Origin: Ewingella sp. CoE-038-23
GTDB taxonomy: Bacteria > Pseudomonadota > Gammaproteobacteria > Enterobacterales > Enterobacteriaceae
Length of the DNA: 64,000 bases
Direction: 5' to 3'
Assembly (NCBI RefSeq): GCF_040419245.1
Contig: NZ_JAZHOH010000002.1
Span: 167,984-231,983 of the forward strand
Both the position numbers and the translations under genes were made by a program. Shown piece after piece: positions 49,534-57,588 of this stretch. The notes below the pieces were generated by a model. It saw only the letters and a program-made list of their open reading frames with translations, did not search any database and was not told the DNA's origin. Each line of letters opens with the position of its first letter. Position 1 is the stretch's first letter.

Positions 49534-50898
49534 ATGAGTTTTCTAGGATGGACAGCGGCCGTGGGTGGACTGCTGTTGCTAATGTCATTGGCATCGGGCT
49601 GGATCCATCGCAGCCCGGTGACCACCTTTGGTTTGTACCTTGCCGCTGGCGTGGCCTGCGGCCCGTGGGTGCTGGATTTGCTGCACATTGATATGGTGGC
49701 GCATTCAGAACTCACCGGCCGATTGACCGAAATCGCCATGGCGGCCTCTCTGTTTATCACCGGCTTGAAGCTGCGCATGCCGTTTCGCAATCACGGTTGG
49801 CGAATGGGCGTCAGGCTGGCGTTCCCCGGTATGTTGATAACCGTTGCGGGCGTGATGCTGGTGGCGCACTACCTGTTTGGCCTGTCGTGGCCGATAGCTC
49901 TGGCGCTCGGGGCCATCGTCGCGCCTACTGACCCGGTGCTGGCGAGCCTGATTTCAGTCAATAACGCCAGCGATGACGACAATCTGCGCGTTTCGTTGTC
50001 CAGCGAGGCGGGCATGAATGACGGTTCAGCCCTGCCGATTTTGATGCTGGCGCTACTCATTATGAATTCACCCGAGCCGCTGAGCTGGTTGCAAATCGGC
50101 CACTGGGCCTTGGTGGACGTACTGTGGGCGCTGCTCGGCGGCTTGGGTATTGGCTATCTGCTCGGCCGCTTGATTGGCCTGCTCGCCACGCGCCTGAGAA
50201 GCGTACAGGGTGATATCGCGCCGAGTGACTTTATCGCGCTGTCTTTAATTGCCCTGAGCTATGCCGCGGCGCAAAGCGTGGACGCCTCAGGCTTCCTCGC
50301 CGCCTTCGCCGCTGGGGTCGGGCTGCGCGCCGCCGAGCTGCGGATTGTGAACCTGCATCCGCCGGAAAATATGGATGAAGACCAGCGTTATCGCCCGGCC
50401 GAAGAGTTGGTGAACCCGCACATCCGCCACGCCTTCTCTGACAGTGGCCCGGCCAAGTCAGTGGGGCTGATGGTGGGCGACGCGCTCTCCTTCGGCGATA
50501 CCATTGAGCGGTTGTTCGCCGCCACGATTATCGTGGTGCTGGGCATTACCCTTTCCCAGCATTGGGACCCGGCGGGCCTGCTGATGGCGGCGATCCTGTT
50601 TGTGGTCATCCGCCCACTGTCGGTCTATCTGGCGACCATCGGCAGCGGCGCGCCGCGCGCCCGACGGCTGATGATTGGCTGGCTGGGGATCCGCGGTATT
50701 GGCAGTATCAACTACATCGCCTATGCCTACACCCACGGCATTGGTGGCCTGGAGGCGGAGCGCATGGGTGATATCGCCTTCACCCTGATTGTCGCCAGCG
50801 TGCTGGTACACGGGTTGACCGTCACCCCGCTGCTGAACTGGCGTCAGGGGCGACAGCTCGCCCGAGCCGAACGTGCTAAACAGCAGGATGAGCAATAG
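49534..50898 (+). CDS. CPA1-family cation/proton antiporter (NhaP-type)
   Basis: A 454-residue inner-membrane protein with about twelve helices. Its core signature, LGAIVAPTDPVLASLISV (about residues 127-144), and LSSEAGMNDGSALPILML (about 158-175) are CPA1 hallmarks, with the acidic residues needed for exchange; FLAAFAAGVGLRAAELRI lies in the middle. It should exchange Na+ or K+ for protons. The ATG at 49534 follows GGAGGAG; an in-frame codon at 49429 is not family-like. It is divergent from the ABC-F 1 leader and lies 78 bp upstream of the DUF3750 gene, possibly cotranscribed with it. Confidence 0.9.
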   Translation: MSFLGWTAAVGGLLLLMSLASGWIHRSPVTTFGLYLAAGVACGPWVLDLLHIDMVAHSELTGRLTEIAMAASLFITGLKLRMPFRNHGWRMGVRLAFPGMLITVAGVMLVAHYLFGLSWPIALALGAIVAPTDPVLASLISVNNASDDDNLRVSLSSEAGMNDGSALPILMLALLIMNSPEPLSWLQIGHWALVDVLWALLGGLGIGYLLGRLIGLLATRLRSVQGDIAPSDFIALSLIALSYAAAQSVDASGFLAAFAAGVGLRAAELRIVNLHPPENMDEDQRYRPAEELVNPHIRHAFSDSGPAKSVGLMVGDALSFGDTIERLFAATIIVVLGITLSQHWDPAGLLMAAILFVVIRPLSVYLATIGSGAPRARRLMIGWLGIRGIGSINYIAYAYTHGIGGLEAERMGDIAFTLIVASVLVHGLTVTPLLNWRQGRQLARAERAKQQDEQ

Positions 50899-50976
50899 CG
50901 TCGGCGAGTACATGTGATAATTTATCAGGCTGAATTTCCCGCAGGGCGCGGGCTAGCTTCCACAGGTACATAAGGC

Positions 50977-51753
50977 ATGATGGTGATTAAATGGGTTCCC
51001 CTGTGTATTGTCTGCATCCTCTTTCTGTCGTTGGGGTGCAGTTACGTTAAAAGCTCGCAGGGCAAAGAGCAGCAGGCGGTGGGCGGCGATTGGTCTACCG
51101 CGCGCCGCGATTCTGCGGGTATTGCCCCCAACCCGGTACAGCTGAAAAGCACCGCGATTATCCAGATTTACGCCGCGCCGACCTATGGCTGGCGCGGGCT
51201 GGTGGCGGTGCATCCGTGGATCATCTATAAACGGGCGGGCGATACCCAGTTCACCCGTTATGACGTGGTGAGCTGGGGTAGCAGCAACGTGGTTCGCCGC
51301 GATTACGCGATCCCCGACGGCTACTGGTTTGGTTCTAAGCCTAAACTGCTGGCCGATCGCCGTGGAGAACTGGCTGAAACGCTGATCCCACAGATTGAGG
51401 CGGCGATAAAAAGCTACCCTTATCCGCACACTTATCACGCCTGGCCGGGACCAAACAGCAACACCTTCATGGCACACATTGGCCGCGAAGTCCCGGCGCT
51501 CAAGCTAGATATGCCGTCGAATGCCATCGGCAAAGACTACCGTGGTCTGACTAACCCGATCGGCTTGCCGCCGTCGGGGCGTGGCTTGCAGGTCTCAGTG
51601 CTCGGCGTTCTCGGCTTTACGCTGGGGGTAGAAGAGGGGGTTGAAGTCAATCTGCTAGGGCTGAACCTTGGCGTTGATATCAAATCTCCGGCGCTGCGCC
51701 TGCCTTTTGTCGGGCGTGTAGGCTTTGATAACCCCGGCGCGGCTGAGTTATAA
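50977..51753 (+). CDS. DUF3750-family lipoprotein-like protein
   Basis: A 258-residue protein with an N-terminal signal (about residues 4-22) and a Cys at position 21 in LFLSLGCSYV, so it may be a lipoprotein. YAAPTYGWRGLVAVHPWIIY (about 65-84) and YPYPHTYHAWPGPNSNTFMA (about 147-166) are the conserved DUF3750 blocks; the latter Cys-free His/Trp pattern suggests an active site, but the reaction is unknown. It stands downstream of the antiporter gene on the same strand. Nothing indicates damage. Confidence 0.82.
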   Translation: MMVIKWVPLCIVCILFLSLGCSYVKSSQGKEQQAVGGDWSTARRDSAGIAPNPVQLKSTAIIQIYAAPTYGWRGLVAVHPWIIYKRAGDTQFTRYDVVSWGSSNVVRRDYAIPDGYWFGSKPKLLADRRGELAETLIPQIEAAIKSYPYPHTYHAWPGPNSNTFMAHIGREVPALKLDMPSNAIGKDYRGLTNPIGLPPSGRGLQVSVLGVLGFTLGVEEGVEVNLLGLNLGVDIKSPALRLPFVGRVGFDNPGAAEL

Positions 51754-51776
51754 AATCACAAAACTGACCGGGAGAT

Positions 51777-51806
51777 TTGACAGCGGAAAACCGCCTGTTT
51801 TATAGT
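51777..51806 (+). promoter_or_regulatory. Sigma-70 promoter of ABC-F 2
   Basis: TTGACA (51777-51782), an 18-bp spacer and TATAGT (51801-51806) make a strong match. Transcription would start near 51813, leaving a leader of about 120 bases before the ABC-F start at 51935. Confidence 0.75.
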
Positions 51807-51844
51807 CACCCGGTCTTTTCACATCTCAATGAGGTATTCGTCCA

Positions 51845-51921
51845 ATGCGCAATTAATGCCCACCGCCACCCTCGGCGGCTCTCTTGCAACTCCCCCGTGG
51901 CGTTGTTTTGGTGCATTAATT
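51845..51921 (+). promoter_or_regulatory. Structured leader of ABC-F 2 with minimal ORFs
   Basis: AATTAATGC (51851-51859) can pair with GCATTAATT (51913-51921), immediately before the AAGG ribosome site, enclosing a CCGCC/GGCGG hairpin (51863-51878). The 5' arm contains a four-codon frame, ATG CGC AAT TAA, whose stop overlaps another ATG (TAATG) that opens a frame running into the ABC-F gene. Ribosomes there could open the long stem and affect ABC-F translation. Confidence 0.55.
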
Positions 51922-51934
51922 TTAAGGTTATCGC

Positions 51935-53548
51935 ATGACGAATCCTATTCTAACGCTGGACCGCGTCTCTTTGGTTTTACCCAACGGCACGCCGCTTTTC
52001 ACCGACATCACCGAGCAATTTGATCACCGCCACACCGGGCTGGTGGGGCGCAATGGCGTGGGTAAAAGCCTGCTGGCGCAGCTGTTGGCCGGGCTGCTCG
52101 CGCCTTCTTCCGGCCAGTGCCACTGTTCCGGTAAAGTCAGGTATCTGGCGCAGCACCTTACCCCTGAAAAATATGCCAATGTCGCGGCGCTGGCGGGCTT
52201 TGAGAACACCCTTGCCGCGTTACTGCGTATTGAGACGGGAAGCGTCGATCCAGCCGATTTCGAGCAGGTCGGCGATGACTGGGATATCCGCCAGCGGCTA
52301 CATACCCAGCTGGAATCCGCCGGATTGGGCTATCTTTCGCCAGAGTCGCCGGTCAGCCAACTTAGCGGCGGCGTAGCGCTGATTGGGGCGACGCTCTCAG
52401 ACGCCGATTTCCTCATTCTTGATGAGCCGACCAACCACCTCGACGGCCCCAGCCGACGCGTGCTGATGCAACAATTGCAAAACTGGACCGGCGGATTAGT
52501 GGTGATAAGCCACGACCGCGCGCTGCTGCAGCAGATGGCGCGCATCGTCGAGTTGTCTTCACTGGGTTTGCGCAGCTATGGCGGCAATTACGCCTTTTAC
52601 CAGCAGGCGAAAGCGCAGGAGGCTGCCGCCGCCGCGCAGAAGCTGGAGAGGCTCAAAGTCGAGCGAAAACGGGAGGAATTGGCCTTGCGCGACCAGCGTG
52701 AAAAGCTCGAGAAACGCCAGTCACGCGGCGATCGCCGTGGCAAAGAGGCCAATCAAGCCAAGATATTGCTGGGGAGGCAAAAAGGGCGCAGCGAGGCTTC
52801 GGCGGGGAAGTTACACAAGCAGCAACTTGAAGCGCGGGCGCACCTCAGCCAGCAGGTCCAAGAGGCGGCGAAACACCTCGAGGCGGCGGCGCATATTGCC
52901 ATGCATTCCGACTCGCTCAAGGCTACTACTGCTCAAAAGGTGGCTGCACTGACCGAGGTCACGCTGCCCTTTGTCACACCGCCATTCGACCAGATCACCT
53001 TGGCCATTAGCGGCGGCCAGCGAATTGGCGTGGTTGGCCCGAATGGCTGTGGTAAATCGACCCTGCTGAAAGTGCTGGCGGGCCTGCTGCCGCCGGTCTC
53101 TGGCCTGCGCGAGGCATGGGCGAAAATGGCTTATCTTGACCAGCAGCTCTCCAGCCTTGATCCACATCGAACGATCCTCGAGCAGTTACTTGAGGTGAAT
53201 AGCATCGCCGGGGAATCTCAGCTGCGTATGCAGCTCGCCCAGCTAGGGCTAGACGCTAGCCGGGTGCTACTGCCCTGCGCGCAACTCAGCGGCGGCGAGC
53301 AGCTCAAAGCCGCGCTGGCTAAGGTGATTTATGCCGATCCATCCGCCGATTGCCTGCTGCTCGACGAGCCAAGCAACCATCTGGATCTTCCCTCTCTGGC
53401 TGCACTTGAGGCGCTGCTCAATCAGTATCAGGGAACGCTGCTGGTGGTGTCGCACGACGAGGCGTTTCTGGCGCAGCTTGGACTTACCCATTGGCTGGTG
53501 GCGTGGGAGAAGGGTTGGGAACTTCTTCATCATCGACATTCTGTATGA
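51935..53548 (+). CDS. ABC-F family ATPase 2
   Basis: A 537-residue tandem ABC ATPase without membrane helices. Domain 1: GRNGVGKSLLAQLL, then LSGGVALIGATLSDADFLIL and DEPTNHLDGP. Its signature is LSGGVALIG instead of the usual LSGGQ/E-xxR, so the first site may be altered. A long Lys/Glu/Arg-rich linker (about residues 220-300) suits the ribosome tRNA-interaction arm. Domain 2: GPNGCGKSTLLKVL, LSGGEQLKAALAKV and LLLDEPSNHLDLPS. It differs considerably from ABC-F 1 and belongs to a different ABC-F subgroup. It has its own promoter and a structured leader. Confidence 0.9.
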   Translation: MTNPILTLDRVSLVLPNGTPLFTDITEQFDHRHTGLVGRNGVGKSLLAQLLAGLLAPSSGQCHCSGKVRYLAQHLTPEKYANVAALAGFENTLAALLRIETGSVDPADFEQVGDDWDIRQRLHTQLESAGLGYLSPESPVSQLSGGVALIGATLSDADFLILDEPTNHLDGPSRRVLMQQLQNWTGGLVVISHDRALLQQMARIVELSSLGLRSYGGNYAFYQQAKAQEAAAAAQKLERLKVERKREELALRDQREKLEKRQSRGDRRGKEANQAKILLGRQKGRSEASAGKLHKQQLEARAHLSQQVQEAAKHLEAAAHIAMHSDSLKATTAQKVAALTEVTLPFVTPPFDQITLAISGGQRIGVVGPNGCGKSTLLKVLAGLLPPVSGLREAWAKMAYLDQQLSSLDPHRTILEQLLEVNSIAGESQLRMQLAQLGLDASRVLLPCAQLSGGEQLKAALAKVIYADPSADCLLLDEPSNHLDLPSLAALEALLNQYQGTLLVVSHDEAFLAQLGLTHWLVAWEKGWELLHHRHSV

Positions 53549-53635
53549 CATTCATATTTATACGCAATTTGACTGATACATTTATGGCGAGATAGTTTTT
53601 AATGATAACCAAACCAAAATCTATTGGAGTCGTGA

Positions 53636-54352
53636 ATGAGCAATATCAGCGTTGAGTATGTCGATTATCAGGTTGCAGGGCAGGATTTTCAGGGCTGTCT
53701 GGTGTTCCCAAAAGGGGCCAAAAACCAGCCGGGCGTTTTGTTAGCGCCAAACTGGATGGGCGTGGCCGACGTGGCTATCGACGCCGCGAAATCCGTGGCT
53801 GAAAAAGGCTATGTGGTGTTCGTCGCTGACCTGTACGGCGCGAAGGTTCGCCCAACCAATGGTGATGAAGCGGCCGCGGCGATGATGGCGGTGAAAGACC
53901 AGCCCGCCGAGCGTCAACGCATGCAAGGCGCGCTTGACGCGCTGCTGGCCCAACAACATGCGCCATTGAACGTCGCAAAAGTGGCGGCTATTGGTTTCTG
54001 CTTCGGCGGCCACTGCGTGCTCGAACTGGCCCGCAGCGGTGCTAAACTCAACGCCTTCGTGACGTTCCACGGCGGGCTAGATACCCAAGACACCGACGGC
54101 GCGAAGAACATCAGCGGCTCCGTGCTGGTGCTCAATGGCGCAGAAGATCCCCTGATCCCAGCAGAGCAGATCGCCGGATTTGTCGAAGAGATGAAAGGCC
54201 ATAACGTTGATTGGCAGCTCATTAACTACGGCGGCGCGGTTCACTCCTTCACCGACCCAACCGCCAACGTTCCCGGCATGAGCCAGTACAATGAGAAAGT
54301 CACCCACCGCGCCTTCGCTCAAATGTACCAACTGTTTACTGACGTGCTGTAA
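53636..54352 (+). CDS. Dienelactone hydrolase family protein
   Basis: A 238-residue alpha/beta hydrolase. The nucleophile elbow is GFCFGGH with Cys122 as nucleophile, LNGAEDPLIP supplies the acid Asp and GAVHSFTDP the catalytic His, so the Cys-Asp-His triad of dienelactone hydrolases is complete. Such enzymes hydrolyse lactone intermediates of chloroaromatic breakdown, but many relatives have unknown esters as substrates. TTGGAG precedes the ATG at 53636. No chlorocatechol genes are nearby, so the substrate is uncertain. Confidence 0.9.
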   Translation: MSNISVEYVDYQVAGQDFQGCLVFPKGAKNQPGVLLAPNWMGVADVAIDAAKSVAEKGYVVFVADLYGAKVRPTNGDEAAAAMMAVKDQPAERQRMQGALDALLAQQHAPLNVAKVAAIGFCFGGHCVLELARSGAKLNAFVTFHGGLDTQDTDGAKNISGSVLVLNGAEDPLIPAEQIAGFVEEMKGHNVDWQLINYGGAVHSFTDPTANVPGMSQYNEKVTHRAFAQMYQLFTDVL

Positions 54353-54499
54353 GGTTTGATGCCTAACCCATTTCCAAGCCTTATTGGTAATGGGCTAAAT
54401 ATCAGCAATATAACTCCAGTTATTGCCTCGTAATTCTGCTTTCCCACCTAAAGCGCATTTCAAGTATCGTCTATTTACTATGCAGTGGAGGATTGATGT

Positions 54500-54517
54500 T
54501 ATAAGTTGTAGCTTATA
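54500..54517. promoter_or_regulatory. Inverted repeat upstream of orphan XRE gene
   Basis: TATAAG (54500-54505) and CTTATA (54512-54517) flank a six-base centre, 67 bp upstream of the XRE-type antitoxin start. It is probably the autoregulatory operator and overlaps a likely promoter. Confidence 0.55.
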
Positions 54518-54583
54518 TTTTGCTTTTGAATGTGAGCGTTAGCCCTGTGCTGACCGCCACTTAGCTCTCCTTGAGGTGAAAAA

Positions 54584-54883
54584 ATGAAAACATTACGTGA
54601 AGCTATCGCTGCCCGTTCGCCAGAGAGCCAGGCTCGCATTAAAGAGATAGCGGATGAAATGATTCTGGAAACCGGTTTGCAGCTGCTGCGTGAAGAGATG
54701 CAGGTCTCACAGAAGAAACTGGCGGAATTAATGGGCGTCAGTCAGCCCGCCATAACCCAGATAGAGCAAAGAGGTAATGACGTAAAACTGGCTACTCTCA
54801 AACGATATATTGAGGCCATGGGCGGAAAGTTGAGCCTGACCGTTGAATTGCCTGAAGGCGTGGGGCGGGTGTTTCATATCTGA
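54584..54883 (+). CDS. XRE-family antitoxin-like protein without a toxin (orphan)
   Basis: A 99-residue protein. The HTH (about residues 42-62) reads MQVSQKKLAELMGVSQPAIT followed by QIEQRGNDVKLATLKRYIEA, the pattern of HigA-type antitoxins paired with RelE/HigB or phage Gp49-like toxins. Those toxins are normally encoded immediately upstream, but 54353-54583 has no such ORF. The ribosome site GAGG is good. It may be a solitary regulator or a toxin-less antitoxin giving protection against related toxins. Confidence 0.82.
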   Translation: MKTLREAIAARSPESQARIKEIADEMILETGLQLLREEMQVSQKKLAELMGVSQPAITQIEQRGNDVKLATLKRYIEAMGGKLSLTVELPEGVGRVFHI

Positions 54884-55055
54884 TAGATTCTCCTTTCAGC
54901 CATCTAATCAGGGATAAGGTTATTTATGAAAACTGTAGAGATATTGTAGTACACGTTAAAAGCAGGGACGGGCCATCGTTTTCATAAGATCATGGTTGAG
55001 CAGAGCAGCCCTCTTCAAGGTTGGTGATGAGAACAGCCCCATTGGGGGGCTGTTT

Positions 55056-55358
55056 CTAATGTGCCGTCTGCGCCTGAGTGTGGGACGACGGCACAACGTT
55101 TGAAAGATCGACTCTTTCCCGGGCTTTGCTGAGGTCATACGTTGCCTGCATTGCCAGCCAAAGGCGGGCCGCGATACCTAGCCCCACTTCGAGTCGTAAT
55201 GCCATTTCGGGAGTAATTGCTGTTTTACCCGCCGCGGCCTTGCTCAAGGCTGAGGGAGATACGCCCAAATCTTTCGCCAATGAGCGAAGCGAGATCCCGT
55301 AATCCTCAAGATATTCAGTGATCAAGCCGCCCGGATGCGGAGGGGTGAGCATAGCCAT
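55056..55358 (-). CDS. higA: HigA-type addiction-module antitoxin without a toxin (orphan)
   Basis: A 100-residue HigA/VapI-type protein. The hallmark start is TPPHPGGLITEYLEDYGISL, followed by the HTH LRSLAKDLGVSPSALSKAAA and ALRLEVGLGIAARLWLAMQA, all HigA signatures. In higBA operons the toxin precedes the antitoxin; here the 140 bp upstream has only an inverted repeat and a terminator. The C-terminal 20 residues are unusual and His/Thr-rich. Together with the XRE gene 170 bp away it makes two adjacent orphan antitoxins. The start may be either Met1 (55358) or Met3. Confidence 0.85.
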   Translation of the reverse strand: MAMLTPPHPGGLITEYLEDYGISLRSLAKDLGVSPSALSKAAAGKTAITPEMALRLEVGLGIAARLWLAMQATYDLSKARERVDLSNVVPSSHTQAQTAH

Positions 55359-55407
55359 TAGTGATAATCCTTTAAAATAAGTTTTCCAGAATGGCTATGA
55401 TGACACC

Positions 55408-55426
55408 TGTTTCCCAAAAAGAAACA
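55408..55426. promoter_or_regulatory. Inverted repeat upstream of higA
   Basis: TGTTTC and GAAACA flank a seven-base centre, 50 bp upstream of the higA start. The position suits an operator for the HigA dimer. Confidence 0.5.
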
Positions 55427-55462
55427 CTTTCTACCAAATTGCTATCTTCTCCATAAATCCAC

Positions 55463-55492
55463 AAAAAAACCCGCCGAAGCGGGTTTTTTTTA
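55463..55492. terminator. Terminator after the YgdI/YgdR-type lipoprotein gene
   Basis: ACCCGC and GCGGGT pair around a CGAA loop, extended by seven A before and seven or more T after, so it works in both directions. It lies 15 bp past the stop of the leftward lipoprotein gene. Confidence 0.9.
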
Positions 55493-55506
55493 AGACTCAG
55501 TACAAC

Positions 55507-55731
55507 CTACTTGCCAATTTCTGACATGACTTTCACGTCGGTCTGGGCGATTTGGCGCTCTTTCCCCCAGGCATCCTTGTACTTGATTAGCCCGGTATCC
55601 CGGTCAACTCTTGGTTTGCCTTCGCTGACTATCGTTCGCCCATCGTTGGTTTGAATGGCGTAATTGCTAGAACAGCCTGCGAGTAAGGCGGTAAGAACTA
55701 ACGCTGATGCAACTAGATAACGTCTCTTCAT
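55507..55731 (-). CDS. YgdI/YgdR-family (DUF903) lipoprotein
   Basis: A 74-residue lipoprotein precursor. The lipobox LLAGC places the lipidated Cys at residue 20, after signal MKRRYLVASALVLTALLAGC. The mature part NYAIQTNDGRTIVSEGKPRV and IKYKDAWGKERQIAQTDVK is the SH3-like DUF903 fold found in E. coli YgdI and YgdR. The function is unknown; it sits in the outer or inner membrane facing the periplasm. It is a single-gene unit ending at the terminator at 55463-55492. Confidence 0.92.
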   Translation of the reverse strand: MKRRYLVASALVLTALLAGCSSNYAIQTNDGRTIVSEGKPRVDRDTGLIKYKDAWGKERQIAQTDVKVMSEIGK

Positions 55732-55803
55732 AACTCACTCCTTGTTGTTAAGTCTGTATAAGGTTTAGCACAGCTTAAGAAATGAGCCAGATAATCGGGT
55801 GAT

Positions 55804-56595
55804 TTATCCTGAAGTTTTCGACACCGCGCCAGAGAACTGGCTAAACGCCGAGGGTGGCTGACCGAGCATTTTGCGGAACATGGTTGAGAAAGCCGCCGGG
55901 CTGTCATAACCCATGTCTAGCGCAATAGTGGTAATGGGTACTCCCGCGGCGAGCCTGGAAAGTGCCAACACCACGCAGACCCTCTGTCGCCATTGCAGGA
56001 AAGACATGCCGGTTTCGGCCCGAAATTGGCGGTTAAAGGTGCGCTCACTGATGTGCAGCACCTCTGCCCAGTGGCTGGGAAGGGTGTGGATATTCGGCTG
56101 CTGAAGAAACCCCTGACACAGCTTCGCTAGCGCAGTTTGGCGCGGAAAGGGGATATGCAGCGGCAGGGTGGGCGCACGAGTGATCTCATGCATCATCAGG
56201 TTGACCAGCGCACCGTCCCGGCCAGAGGTGGCGTATTCCAACGGCATATCCACGGCATCCAATAGCAGCTGGCGCAAAAGCGGGGGAATGGCGATCACTT
56301 CGCACTGCTCGCCGTTTCTGGGGGCGGCGGAAGGTTCGATATACAGGCTGCGCGTGCTAACGCCGAGCATCACCACTTTGTGTGGCGTTTCGGCGGGTAT
56401 CCACACCGCGCTTTGCTGCGGCACCACCCAGCTACCGATCTGCGTAGAGACCTCCATCACGCCCGGCGCGCCGTAGAGCAGCTGAGCACGGCGATGGCTG
56501 TGCCAGGCCAGTTGAGTACCGTAGGCGTAGTCTGTGCGGATGGCAACCACCGGGCGCGGAGTGGCATCCAGCTGATTAATCGAAACGTTGTGCAC
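55804..56595 (-). CDS. AraC-family regulator with cupin-type sensor domain
   Basis: A 263-residue regulator. The N-terminal AraC-type cupin (about residues 10-140, with HSHRRAQLLYGAPGVMEV) is followed by two HTHs: PSHWAEVLHISERTFNRQF and VPITTIALDMGYDSPAAFST with FRKMLGQPPSAF at the end. The effector is unknown. It is divergent from the TSUP transporter gene at 56707, which it may control. The 111-bp gap contains no clear repeated site. Confidence 0.88.
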   Translation of the reverse strand: MHNVSINQLDATPRPVVAIRTDYAYGTQLAWHSHRRAQLLYGAPGVMEVSTQIGSWVVPQQSAVWIPAETPHKVVMLGVSTRSLYIEPSAAPRNGEQCEVIAIPPLLRQLLLDAVDMPLEYATSGRDGALVNLMMHEITRAPTLPLHIPFPRQTALAKLCQGFLQQPNIHTLPSHWAEVLHISERTFNRQFRAETGMSFLQWRQRVCVVLALSRLAAGVPITTIALDMGYDSPAAFSTMFRKMLGQPPSAFSQFSGAVSKTSG

Positions 56596-56706
56596 GCAGA
56601 GTTCTCATATTGGCTGAAACACAAACATTATTGACTGAGTAACGAAAGCAGGACAAGACTCGACTGCTTAAAGTAAGGCCTGTTTATCAACTTCGGGCTT
56701 ATCCTC

Positions 56707-57525
56707 ATGTTCACCTTGTACTTCACGCTGGCGCTGTTCGGCTTTCTGGCCGGGATCACCACGCTATTATTTGGTTTTGGCGGTGGCTTCATCATCGTGC
56801 CGCTGCTGTATCGCACCTTGCTTACCCTCTACGGCGCAGATAGCCCGATAGGCCACGCGGCAATGCACATTGCGGTGGCGACCTCGACCTGCGTGATGAT
56901 TGTCACCTCGGCGATGGCAACCCGCCGCCACTGGCGCAGGGGCAATTTGATTCTCGGCCTGGCGTGGCCGCTGGCGGGCTATATCGCCCTTGGCGCGGTG
57001 GCCGGGTCTTTACTGGCCAATGCCACCCACGGCGGGGTGATTCGCTGGCTCTTTGTGGCCTATCTGGCGCTGACTATTGCCGACGGTTTGTTGCGAAAAG
57101 GGTTTATTTCTCAACAAGCTAGGACAGCTCTCCATCAGCCAACGGCGGGGAAAACTGCGCTAATCGGCGTGGTCATTGGCGCGATCGCCACTTTTCTTGG
57201 CGTGGGGGGAAGCGTGATGACGGTGCCAATGATGCGTCGCCGAGGACTAAGTATGAATATCGCCACGGCAATGGCGAACCCTCTGAGTATGCCGGTGGCG
57301 ATAGTCGGCACCTTGACCTACATGATGGCCGCGCCGGGCGCTGCTTCGCTGCCGGGACACTGGTATTGGGGTTATGTCGACATGCTGGCGTTTGTGGTGC
57401 TACTCGCGGGGTCATGGCTGGGAATGCAGACGGCGACGCCGTGGGTGGGGCGCATTCCCGACAAGCTGCACGCCAGAATTTATCTGGTGCTGTTGACGCT
57501 GGTTTTGCTCACCATGGCATTTTAA
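56707..57525 (+). CDS. TSUP (TauE/SafE) family sulfite/anion exporter-like permease
   Basis: A 272-residue inner-membrane protein with about eight helices. LFGFLAGITTLLFGFGGGFI (about residues 11-30) and ATFLGVGGSVMTVPMMRRRG (about 161-180) are the duplicated TauE/SafE motif. Family members move sulfite, sulfonates, sulfoacetate or other anions; the substrate is unknown. It is divergent from an AraC regulator, which probably controls it. Confidence 0.9.
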   Translation: MFTLYFTLALFGFLAGITTLLFGFGGGFIIVPLLYRTLLTLYGADSPIGHAAMHIAVATSTCVMIVTSAMATRRHWRRGNLILGLAWPLAGYIALGAVAGSLLANATHGGVIRWLFVAYLALTIADGLLRKGFISQQARTALHQPTAGKTALIGVVIGAIATFLGVGGSVMTVPMMRRRGLSMNIATAMANPLSMPVAIVGTLTYMMAAPGAASLPGHWYWGYVDMLAFVVLLAGSWLGMQTATPWVGRIPDKLHARIYLVLLTLVLLTMAF

Positions 57526-57534
57526 CAATGAAAA

Positions 57535-57558
57535 AGAGAGGATATTGCTATCCTCTCT
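57535..57558 (-). terminator. Terminator for the leftward membrane-protein gene
   Basis: AGAGAGGATA pairs perfectly with TATCCTCTCT around TTGC. On the leftward transcript the stem is followed by a T-run (TCTCTTTTTC on the complementary strand), so it ends the gene at 57589-58614. It may also help stop the tsup gene. Confidence 0.8.
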
Positions 57559-57588
57559 CTGGGTTGGTTTACCGGCGATGTAAAGCCA

